DNA of 64,000 nt from NCBI GenBank assembly GCA_023634235.1, contig JAMKCF010000016.1, positions 9,298,866 to 9,362,865 of the forward strand, in the 5' to 3' direction. The notes under the pieces were generated by a model, which worked only from the letters and a program-made list of their open reading frames with translations, did no database searches and was not told the origin of the DNA. The stretch's first letter is position 1. Each line of letters begins with the position of its first letter. Shown piece after piece: positions 37,301 through 49,900 of this stretch. This stretch comes from Pisaster brevispinus. Lineage: Eukaryota; Echinodermata; Asteroidea; Forcipulatida; Asteriidae. Both the position numbers and the translations under genes were made by a program.

Positions 37301-40300
37301 ACCGCTCGATGTTCTGACACGCTTGTTCAGACAATCTTATTTTCCGATTAACCCCTCGAGATCTACTACATGAAGGACTTGGGTTAGGGTTACCTGTAGG
37401 ATTAGGATTTGGAAAATTACACATTGGGTCGCAACACAGGCAAGTAACCAGAGAAGGCATTTTATTTGAACTTGTCAGCACCAAGGCTGGAATTACATCC
37501 ATGATATTGACTAAGTATTTGTAGATTTAATACACGTAAACATTGTGTAGCGGCCCGTTTCACACCAAACAGTTTTCTTGGGAAGTCCCCAGGAAAGGTT
37601 TAGCTGGCCCTTTTCTTTGCTTCGGTGCCCCTCAAAATATTTACAGTAGAAATTTTAAATTCCCTCATGTACAATACATTTCACAGAGGTAGCCTAGGAA
37701 AACCTGCCTTGCCTTCACAACATTGTAGGCCTACCAAGAGAGAAGTGTTTATTATTTGGCCTGTAGTGTATGCAGGGCTCGAACTTGGGATAAAATTCCA
37801 CGAGACTGCAGGGCTTGTAGGCTCTCAAAATGTTTACCGGACCAGAATTTATTTCACAAGACCAGAATCTTTATGAAAAAGAGCTTGGTGCACAGTTTAA
37901 TATGTAAATTGTAGATTTTTCTAATTTGTCTTATTAAGGGTTAGTACAGGTATTATTTTTATACTTAACAGAATTGTATTATAAAATACCAGACTCAAGG
38001 TCAACATTTGAACATCTTTTCTTTCTGTTAAAGATATTACACAGTGGCTTTTAATTATTCAATTGAAAAACACAAGACCGCCAGGATTTGTCAGGTCATG
38101 AGTTTTACTGGCCCGAGGCTAAAATCACTGGCCTCGGGCCGGCTGTCCAGTGTCAAATTCGAGCCCTGGTACTAGTGATACAAAAAGTTACAATAAGAGT
38201 TCTTATATAGTGCTTTAACACACCCGATGAGTTTTTTTTAAATCAAAGTGCTCAGTATCTTTTCCTGCAAGGTATGTGGAGCTACGTTTTGAAGCATAAT
38301 CCTATAACAAAGCACCACTTAGGCCTAATGATTTACAAGGTGCTGTGGCGCATTATGCTGCCGATCAAACCAGGAACACCGGGGCGAACCCCTTCTCTTT
38401 ATGATGAGTGCGCTGGGTTCTTTTACATTCTTTACACAACACACGGGGCCAACGGCTTTACGTTCCATCAGAAGGACGAAGTAATAATGGTTAGGTGTCT
38501 TGGTTAAGGACAGAAGTGTCACGACCGGAACTCGAACCCACACTCTGCTGATCAGAAACACCAGAGCTTGAGTCCTGGTGTTCTTATCGGCCACGACATG
38601 CCACGGTGCTACTACTGTATGTAAGGTGCTAATATAAGACGGGTCTCATACATTCAATCATAGAGCTTTCTGTGTACAAAGTACCTACTCATAAAAAATA
38701 ATGAGCACTTGGAAATTTATACCTGTTGGGTGTGATAAAAGGCTGAGAAAAGCTGTCTGTTTTTCATAAATAAATATTAAAGTTCATACATCGGTACACA
38801 AATGTAGTACAGTATGTACTACATGTACAGGCCTTGCACTACAAGCTTGTTGCCCACCGAGCTAGTAAACTGTGCATTCTTTTTGCCCCGCGGGAAGTTT
38901 TAGTCGCCCAAATGTAAAAACAATTTTTGTCATGTATCTTTCTGATATAAATGGTAGCAATCACAACCAGTTTAATGGTCAAAATGTATCAATTTATTAT
39001 TCACACCTGATAGCGAAGCGTAATGAACATTGCAGGTTTGTACAGTTTAAAAGTAGCCCACAGGCTAGGTTTTATTTAGCCAGGATTAAAATGGGTGTCC
39101 AAATTTGCTGGAAATTTTAAAACTGGGTGTCCAAACTGTTCACTTACAATACATTTATACATGAAAATGACAGATAAAACAGGGTGTCCAAATTTAAAAA
39201 CAGGGTGTCCAAAAGACACCCAGACACCCCTCTGGCTAACACCATGCCCACAGGGCAAGTTGAGAAGTGGTGTTTACTTAGCCCATAGCAGTTTTGACTA
39301 GACATTGTATGCCGGGCTGGTGTTAGGGTTTAGCCCTGCTGTACATTTCAAAGGTAGTTTTATGTGTACAGTCAAGTCAACACTTCACATTGTGATTGGC
39401 AACACGACATTGAAAACAGACGGTCACCGTGGGTTTACAAAAATAAGCCTACCACTTTTATAACCCTAAGCGCACATTGTAGAGAAAGTTCTCTCTGTAA
39501 GCCGTACTAAAAAATAGCCGTGTTAGTCTGATAGATAAAACAAGGAAGGTAGTGGTAGCACTTAAAGACCAACTAATTACATAAAAAACTGCATTGAGCT
39601 TTCGTAGTGCAACAACTACTTCATCAGATGCAATGTAAGCTGTAAGCCATCATTGATTGCAGCCAGAATTTGCGCCCATGGCAGTCAACTGTGCGCAATG
39701 CACAGAGCACTCACTGCCTGTCATCATGGTCATGCCTGCCTGAACAGACCATGAAAGCACCCCTTTTTAATGATGGGTAAACCCCTAACACACAACAATG
39801 CAAGTTGTTTGTGTTGAATTTAATGCCATGGCTACAAAGTTGAAAAGCCCATTGTGGATGCTCGGTCCACCATGATATGTTCTTTGTTGTATCTTAGTAC
39901 TGTAAAGTTCGAGGAAAACAAAGATTAAAAATGTCAGAAAAACATTGACAAACTTGTCCTTGTTAGAGCAAAGGGAATACATTTATATATGTTTTTGAAT
40001 TGAGTTGCTGTTTTAGTTTTAAAAGCTAATTTATGCACAAACATGTGAGCATAATCACTGACAAAGATTACATTCGTAAGTCAACTTTTTGTACAAACTG
40101 ACAAACATGTCGGGGCCTACATGGTATACGTGTAATTAGGAAGCTACATTCTAGAGTGCTGTTGTTGTACAGTACAATTGAAAAACTTATCTGCAGTTAT
40201 TGTGCCCTGAACAGTCAAACATAAAATTACATTTTACATGTAACTCATAAAAGAATGTGCAATAATGCGTATGTGCAGATGGTGCAGTTAATGAGCTCAA

Positions 40301-43300
40301 ACTCCATTTTTTTCAAGCACTCGGCGCCGTTGAAATTTAGTCACAGTAGGCCAACAAAACTAAGAGGTACATGTATAGTATTGCACTTGTAATGTCAGTT
40401 CAGGACATAGTGCTCTTTTGTGTTTGTACTTTGTACAAGTGTGCTGCAGACAAGTTCCACTTTACTGTACGTGTGTGTGTGTACATGGAATGTTTCCAAC
40501 TTAAAAACACACTTCAGGGCTCTGCACAAGCTAACGTGTATCAGGTGCGAATTGCGTGCCGATAAATGCACACATTTTGACCAATTGGCAAAACAAAAGT
40601 AATAATAAATAATTTTGACTTCAGATCAAATTCACAAAAAACATCAAGATAAAACCGTGAAAAATGCTCCCGATTGCTCAGTTAGTGCTTTTTAAAAACC
40701 TAAAAAAATATTCCAAGTGCTTTGGCCAAACTTCCAAAATTTTGACCAACCAGTTTTGAAAAATCCTGGGAAGAACCCTGGCCCTAAAACATGCACATAT
40801 TTTGAAAAAATTTACCAGATTCACCTGCATAAGTATCATTGTTCCGCCCCAACTTGACAATCGTCCCAACTATAGCTGGGACTGGTCCAAACTTGAGTGT
40901 TAAAGTTGGGGTGCCCAACTACATGTATAGTTGGGATCGTGCCACTAAACACAAAGCGCCACTATCATTACAAACCTTGTCCTGGGCATAGGCTTGCGAC
41001 CGGCTCTAGCTCCATCATTAGTTTTGAGACCCGGGTTTGAAATAAAGAATCATGTTTATTACCACCGATCGCATTCCAGCTTGTGCATCTGCAGTTAGTG
41101 TCACGCAGTAATCCACTCATGATCGATCACGGTGTCCTGTCGAGCTCTATGTCCGATCCCAACTATAGTTGGGACGTCCCATCTTTAATACTCAAGTTGG
41201 GACCAGTCCCAACTATAGTTGGGACAACTGTCAAGTTGGGACGGAACATCATCACCATTCATGAAGTCTTGGTTGTGCTTTCTCATGGGAGGCAGATTGA
41301 AATCCGTGTGCCACTTTGCAGTTGCTTCTTTGAGGCGATCCGAGCCCAATAAGAAATTCGCCGTATTTTTGACCACGTGAGGGCGTATGTGGATAAATTT
41401 CACATGATGAAAAACAAGTACATGTGATGTAAACAAACAGGGTTTTTTCACTTTTTTATCGCTATTTTTTATGTATTTCTTCATTGGTGCAAGAAAACTA
41501 CAAACAGGCAATTATAATAAGCTAAATCTGCTAAATTGTGATGCAAGACATTCCCTGATGCAGCGCCCTTATGCGGTCAAAAATATGGTAAATAGAAGCG
41601 CACTGCGTCTTTTGAAAATTGACTCCCAAAATGGCAGACTGGAGACGGGTAGACAGTAGCCTTGTGTGGCGTTGATGTTAGGGGTCTATGCATGATTGAC
41701 AAGAAGCTAGGTGTTAATATTGCATCGGGGATAAAGAATATTAATTTTGTTTTTTTACCCTACACCGATGTGTGTAGGGTAAAAAAAAACAAAATTAATA
41801 TTCTTTATCCCCGATGCAATATTAACATCTATTAAATCGTTGCGGTACCCGCTGCTAAAAATAAAATATATAGGATTCGAACTGCCACTAGCTGCCGGGC
41901 AATCTCGGTGGTCTAGTTGGTAAGACACTGCTCTAGAATTGCAAAGGTCGTGGGTTCGAATCCCACCCGAGTAATATGCCTGTGATTTTTTTTTACAGAA
42001 CTCCGGAAGTGTGAGTATACAGTGCAAACACACATCGGTGTAGGGTAAAAAAAAAAAAAATTAAAAAGCTAGGTGTCAAAATTTTGACGTGTCAAAGTGA
42101 AGTAGTTTTTGGCAAGTGCACACTGTTCTGGTATTTTTGTCTTTGAACCCATTTATACAAAAATATAAAAACAATAAGCAAAGACAAAATAAACGGACAG
42201 AAGAGCATGCAGTGAACTGCCACGGGGCATTTTATCAGGCCAGGGCTCAATTTCACAAACGGGTTAAGATTGATCTTAGCTGCAGATCACTCCTAATTGC
42301 TAAGCAAAAATGTGATGTCACAATACAAATAACAGATCACCATGGTGATACTGAAAGCTCATCTTAAGATAAATCTTAGTGCTTTGTGAAATCAGCCCCT
42401 GGTACACCATCTTCGAGAGGTCAAGGCCATTTTAAATTTTGGCACAGGGCACTTCCATTCCAATAGAAAATCTTAAAGTCCATGGGAAACTTTTGAAGGG
42501 GCACTAAGGCCAAGACCAGACCCTAATTTCATAGAGCTGTTTAAGCAGGAAATATTGCTTTACATTTTTTCTGCTAAGCAAAAAGGAGCAGGATACCAGT
42601 CATAAATTGTACGTGTGACACTTTTTTTTTTTTGGCTGGTAACCTTATTCTGGTGAGCATAATTATTTGGTGCTTACATGTAGCTACTTTTTGTGCTTCA
42701 GCGACTCAATGAAATTCGGTCCAGGGGGCAACAGAGGTCATGGCGTCCATGTAGTTCAAGGCCCTTTGCTTATAAAGAAACAACTTCTTTCTTTTAACAG
42801 CAAGTAAAAATAGCTGAGAAACAATACACTCCGCCAGTTTACAATCACCTTGGGTTTGATCAAACTAGTTCATGCCAGCTGTTGTAAAAACAAACAAACA
42901 CTGCGTTCAATACCCAGTGTGATTCTAGTGTGTACATTTAAAGGATTGCTTTCATGTGTGCAAACCAAATCCTATACACAGCTCTTTGAACTGTCCCCCC
43001 CCCCCCCCCACTCCTGTATTTATTTAGTAACGTCGGGCGTTCCATATCTTAGCAACACTGCTGAAAACAGATACACAATGGGCACCTGGTACCACGCATT
43101 AATAAAAAATAAGGAGCGCTGTTTGTTTAGTGCCATTGATTGGTTTCACTGTGTTGGATTTGGTTTTTGTTTATGCTCAAAAGGACGGAACAAGTAGTTT
43201 ACGTAGTTTGGTACTAATTCGGTAACAATCTTGTGAGGAAATAATTTGGTGGAGCAGTCTACATGAAGATAAAGCAAGGTTGAACAGTCTCAAGCCTTGC

Positions 43301-43914
43301 GCTTACCTTTTCACATGAGAGCAATTTAGCAAGGGTCCTGTGCTAGATTTTAGCATGGTTGTAAAATTTACAAAATGTACCTTGTGTGAAAGGACGGAAA
43401 TTTGTGTACTGTCCAAAGTTCCTTGTGAAAGCTATTCAAACATTGCTACATTGTGTCGGAGGTCCAGACCAGACCTAGACTTTTGTAAAGTGGCCCACTT
43501 AGCTAGTAAACTTTGCGTCTACTTTCCCCCAAAGAGTTTGTAGCCCAGTTTTTAAACATTTGTCATAAATGTATCTTTCTGATAAGGCCAAACAAAAGAA
43601 TACCTGTGTTTCCTATTACACTGTGGCAGGGGAATAGGGTAGGTAGGTAGGCAATAACTTTTTTTTTTGCTTAAAGTTTTTATGGCTCCGAAAATTAGGG
43701 TAGGCTAATGTTCCGATATTTTTTTATTTTGCGCGCTCAATTGAAAGACTGACCACGTCAAATTTGTTGTTGTAAATGTCAATAGTACCTATCAGCACTG
43801 TCTATTCACTGATTTGATGGTTTGTGAATACATGGGTTCTGCCATGATTGATACATATTTTATCTAAACACTCAAAGGTGCATACAATCTTCCTCCATGA
43901 TACAATTATTGAAG

Positions 43915-43947
<33 letters not shown>

Positions 43948-46900
43948 GGAAGTGAAGTTCGCAAACTTGCGTTTTTGAACGATCTTTTCCCCTAATTTCT
44001 GCCCTTAATAAAACTTTTTTCATCAACAACCATTTCCATGGATTCGTGAATAAAGGATCGCTTGTTTAAAATCGCTTCTTTTGCAGTACATTTTCGATTA
44101 AACGATCGGTGGAACGATCGGTCGACGACGCACATTGGGGAAAATTGTGCGGCGAGAGCGATGTGTTTTTGAAAACGAGGTTACAATTTTGTATGATATA
44201 TCACAGGAAGAAGGTTGTGATTAGACTCCACCGCGCGTCTTCTAAACCCCTGGAAAATTGGGTTGTGTATTTCCCTACTCGCCTACGTACTGTAGTATGG
44301 GACTTCGAGGAGAGAGCCAGACTAACAACGTGCATGCATGTTTTAACGTTCGTATACTGAAATTAACGATCGCAGCTAGTAAATACCAGGGACTTTATCG
44401 ACAGAAAACGAGCTGGATATCTTGAATTTACCGGTAGATTTCCTTTTAAAAACCTACATTTTAAGTTAAATAATAAATAGTTTGGCAAGAATTTAATTTG
44501 GCAATAAAGTTACTTCACAAAATTTGACGATGTGCACAAAAATGAGGTTTAGGGTCGGCACCATAAGATTTTATTTTATATCGTTTTTTGGAATAAAAAG
44601 ATACAGGGTCGGCGTGATTTTCTAGGGACGGTCGGGTAACCGGAAACACAACTATTATTTTGTTCGGCCTAATGGTAGAGATTACAACCAGTTTAAAGGT
44701 CAAAGAAAGTTACATTCACACACTCAAAAATAAATTAGCACATTTCATACTACATGTACTTATTATTCAAATCTGAATGAGAATTTTAAACAACTACGTG
44801 TAGGTTGTGCTTTTTTTAGTAGTCATGGTAGTAGCCCACAGACAGGGCAAGTTGAGAAGTGGCAATTACTAGCGCTTAGCAGTTTTTCATTCGACAATGT
44901 ACCCCGGGCAGGTGTTAAGGGTGAGCCAGGGTCACCAGCGGCATAGCTAGGACTTTATTGCCGCCTTGACTGTGAGAACCATGTGCATCATACAGTAGGA
45001 AGCCCGTATTGAATTTGTATGAGGTCCTGTCTAGTCCACCACAGTAAATGAGGGCACTGTGGACACCCTGTTTTTGGCTAACTTTCCTTTTTAAAGACAA
45101 AAGTTACAAAAGTCTAGATCTGGATGTCTCCGACACAATGTAGCAATGTTTAAAGTTTTGGACCTTGGACAGTGCACAAATTTTTGTCCTTTCACACGAG
45201 GTACATTTTGTAAAATGGTCTAAAAACTTTGTTGATTTTGTTACTGATTTTGATTCTGGTCTTGTAAAACATTTTTCAGGATTAGTGAAACTTTTTAAAG
45301 TTAAAAGTCCTGAGGTCTTGTGAATTCAAGCCTTGAATAATTTGCTTTGTCCTCACAATTTTTGACAAATTCTTGTTTTCTGACAGCTGTGGAGGAGGGT
45401 CGAACTCTGCAGTCGCATGTTCAGCAGGTACCCACAACCCAAACAATGGATCTTCATCAAGCGGAGACTGTATGGTAAGGACATTGAAAAGTTCATAATT
45501 GCGCTTTTATAACCTCACATAAATCGCAAATTCTTAAAAGGCCGTGTCATACAGTGCAATTTTTGTCAGGCAACTTGAGGACAACCAACTGCACTGTATG
45601 CAAAAGAAACACTTCGGCAACACAACAGACATTCTTCTATACATGTATATGTAATTATAACTCCCTACCCCAAGAAAATAGCCAGAAAAGTGGAATGTGA
45701 CTTTCGAGTTTCGGGAAGATTGCTTGGAACTAGTTGCCTGTGAATTGCCTTCATGTGACATGGCCTTTAGATTCTCCCAACTGCCAAAAACACAATGTTA
45801 GACATGTCACCAGGGTTTGCCCTTAAATTTTTCAATGACAAAGCCAGTAGTACCTGTCAGTTTAAAAAAAAAAATCATTTCGTCTGAGTCCGCCAGTTTT
45901 TTCACTGATGCATATTTTAAGGTTTTCTTTCAACATTGTCATTAGCGTGGGACTTGTTATTTGAACGATTATGAAGTGGTTTACATAGTAGCTATGGGAC
46001 TTCTGCAATAAACTAGCCAGTAGGACTAGTTGGACAGATTTCTGACTGGTCCTCAGGAGTTTTAACTGGTAATTGGCCAGTGGACCGCTGTTAAGAGAGA
46101 ACACTGGTCACACAATCAATGATTGGTTGATTATGATTCCTTTGAACTCCTACTTGATTCGTGCAACCACTCGAGCGAGTTGGACAAGTACTTTGAACTG
46201 TGTACAAAGGTGTGAATGTAGCGGCAAGTACAACTAATCTTATCAGATTATTTTGGTCAAATTGGCACACCAAATGCACTAAACTTTATATAGTTTATTT
46301 CCACTTGAAATAAAAGTTCATTGCCTTTAGGTTTTGAATATGTATCTACAATAAAAAAATATATGGTTAGTAAACACTGTGTGTACATGTAATGTACAGG
46401 TACATGTATAAGAAAACAATAGTTTGGTCATTTCCTGCACTGAGAATTGGAGCAACTGCAGCAGTGTACATGTACATTGAAGATGGTACTGAAGGTCGAA
46501 TTCAATTTTGTGATCCACTCATTTTCCAATTGACCATATTTTTGACCGCATGAGGGCGCTGTCATCAGGGAGTGTCTTGCATCACAATAGCAGTTTTAGC
46601 TTATATCATAATTGCCTGTTTGTAGTTTTCTTGCACCAATGAAGAAATACATTAAAAAATAGCGATAAAAAAGTGAAAAAAACCCTGTTTGTTTACTTGT
46701 TTTTCATCATGTGAAATTTACCCACATACGCCCTCACGTGGTCAAAAATACGGCGAATTGATAGAGTCCTCATGGAAATGGGGGAAAATTGCAAGTTTCT
46801 AACCTTGGTTAAAAACGGTGAAAAAAAAAGCTATGTTTGATACCCCTCAAGTGCAATTTGTGTCAAAAGCGAATTTTTTTTATGATGTCACATTTCAGGG

Positions 46901-49900
46901 CTCGAATTTGACACTGGACCGCCGGCCCCAGGCCAGTGATTTTAGCCTCGGGCCAGTAAACTCATGATCTGACAAGTCCAGCGGTCTTGTGTTTTTCAAT
47001 TAAATAATAGCCACTGTGTAACATCTTTAACAGAAAGAAATGATGTTCAAATGTTGACCTTGAGTCTGGTATTGATTTTCTGTTGAGTAGGAAAATATAT
47101 ACCAACCCATAAGACAAATTGATTATCTTCTTTAAGTGCTTGTTTAAATAGAAACAAATTAACACATTAAACTGTGTAGAAAGCTCTCTCTCTCATGAAG
47201 ATTCTGGTCTTGTGAAATCAATTCTGGTCCGGTAAACATTTTGAGCTACATGTACAAGCCCTCTAGTCTTGTGGAATTTTACCCCAAATTCGAGCCCTGC
47301 ATTTCAAATATAATGTACGATCTGTACATTTGTGTGCAGAGAATTTCTAGTTCATTCCTGAATTTTAAGCAGTAATGGCATTGAGCTTGACCTTTTGACT
47401 GTCAGCGCAAAAATTCCACGTACATGTACAGACCCGTTTGTTTTTGATGTCCAAATGGCATCATATTTCAAATCTCGCTCTGAAAAAAAGAGTATCAAAT
47501 AAAATAACATTTTACATCATAATTAAAGTGACAATGAAATGTACATGTATTCCCCACTTTCATGAGGATTCTCCAATTTATGTGAAATATTTCAACCAGA
47601 TGTGCTGACAAGAAAATGTCAAGGAAATGGCATTTAGAGACCCTTGTAGGTATTAAAAGTACCTTTGCAATTATTCTGATTACCACAATTGAAATAAGCC
47701 TGAATAAGTCCAGGCATGAAATCCTGTTACATAATAGAACTTTAGTCTACTAAATATTTTGTCATAGTTTACCGTAAAATGTGACAAACCAAATTTAATG
47801 AAATCATTCAAGTTGATGAGATAATTTTTTTTTTCTCCCAACTTTTATTTTGCAGCCCTGCCCTAGTGGGAGCTACAGTCTTGGCGCGTCAGGTTCTTGT
47901 ACGGTCTGCCCAAGTGGGTATGCATGCACCGTGACTGGCACAACAACAGCTTGTACAGCACCGCAGTATTCACTGGATGGAGAAATGACATGCAACTCCT
48001 GCCCATCTGGGTCATACTGCCCAAATGAGAATGAAGGACCAAAGGTAGGATACAGTTTACGCCAAACTGGGGTTTGCTTTTCATCGGTGATTCACGTAAT
48101 GAAGATACAAAGTTTTGCACATGTGTACAGATCCGGGTTCAATTTCATGGCTCTGCTTACCGCCGAATTCTACGCTTGTGATCACCATTCTCCGCTTACT
48201 GTGCAAGCTCCGAATTTCTGCGCTAGCTGTGTAAGCGAAGAATGCCTTGTAATGTGGAGTACGCACGCGCATAAGCAACAATTCTCTGCTAACCCGGGAA
48301 ATACGCGTCACGTAAGCAAATAATTCCCTGCTTCCGTAAGCACCGATTCTTTGCTTACGGTAAGCAGAGCCATGAAATTGGGCCCAGAACAATTCTGTGA
48401 TTCAAAGGATAGTGCGCCATCTAAAGTCTTCCCTAGAGAGACTATTTTCCCAAAAATTGCTACCCCCCAAACCCCCCCCCAACCCCCCCCAAAAAAAACA
48501 AAACAAAACAAAACAAAAAAAAACCACTCACATCTCTGTGGCTCACATGATGCACTTTCCCATAATGCAATGTGAAAAGGGCCACTTCAGGGTAAAGTGT
48601 AGAGAGCGCACTTTATTGCAGAATGCCTGTATAGACCTTACTTTTGCAAAAATGTATTTGTGTACAAACTGTCTGTTTTTGCTTTGTATTTACGATTTCC
48701 CGTATACATGTAGTTTTCCAACCTTGGTTGGCAAAAACTTGGGCTGTGACGTTGCAATTAGAAAGGTCTACTGACAGAGTAAAACTTATTTCTCATTGAC
48801 AGAGCTGCAGCAGTGGTTCCATCCCCGACGGCTCCCAGACTGGTTGTGATAACTGCTTGGCAGGGACCTACTCCAACGCTGGGGACCCATCGTGCTCGGA
48901 CTGTCTGGCTGGGTACTACAGCCTGGAGGCGGCTTCTGTGTGTACCGCCTGCCCAACAGGTAAAGTACTGGTGGGGGGAGAGTATGATGTAGGGATGGGT
49001 CAACCTTGTTCCCAGTGGTGTACGACCTCAACGCGCCATTTTGTTTTTCTTTCCCAGAATGCCTTGCTCGATCGTAACCCCTGGAAGTGTGACTTTAAAA
49101 TATCCAAATATATGTTGGATTTTTTAATTAGTCCTGTGGTTGATCCATTCTGTGTTAGAGACTTCGCAGGGCGCGCTGTCAAAGAACGCATCAAGTCATG
49201 GAGCAACTGGCCCCCTCTCATTCTTTTTCGATCTTGTGATATGTCTAACTGTATGCAGTTTATGTATTGGGTCAAAGCATGTGCATTTTTACACGCACGT
49301 AATGAGTGCCCGACAAGCGCCCCGCAAGCGTTTGAATGTGTTTAACAAGCGAGCCGCAAAGCACTACATTTTGGTTAGCCAATCAGCATTGATTTTCAGT
49401 GTTTCCCTACCAGGGGTTAGCGATGAGAGGTATCGATACGACTCTGTGAAGAGTTCGCGTGCTGCACGCCGTTCTCACGCAAAACGCATAACTGTGTGTT
49501 CCAAAATCGCCTGTAAAAGATGGCCGATTTACATCGTATTGCAATCTATCTATTATGTTCAATGTGATTCTAAACATCCCCCTAATAAGCACGACAGTTC
49601 TTTTTCAGAACTCAGTAGTCTCTCGAATTCTGAAATCTACTCCACGGCAGTAGAAAAAATAGCGAGACAAATTCTCAAAGAACAAAATCTGCATTGCAAA
49701 GCAGATATACACGTTTTTATCCCAAACCGAATACACATCTCCCTGATTGTTATGTACAAAATCTCCCCGAGTGGCAAGATGGAAATGTTGGTAGCTCTGG
49801 TAATAGAAACTTCCTTGTTAGGGAGAATTTCAAATAGTCTATCAGGGTTCTCCCCATGCCGATACGCGCAAATTTCGGTTGTTACGCACAAATATTTATA

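Noticed and set aside
41890..41980. Possible tRNA gene
   Set aside because: A and B boxes are good but the acceptor and anticodon stems do not pair properly, and related copies occur as SINE parts (36715, 56745).
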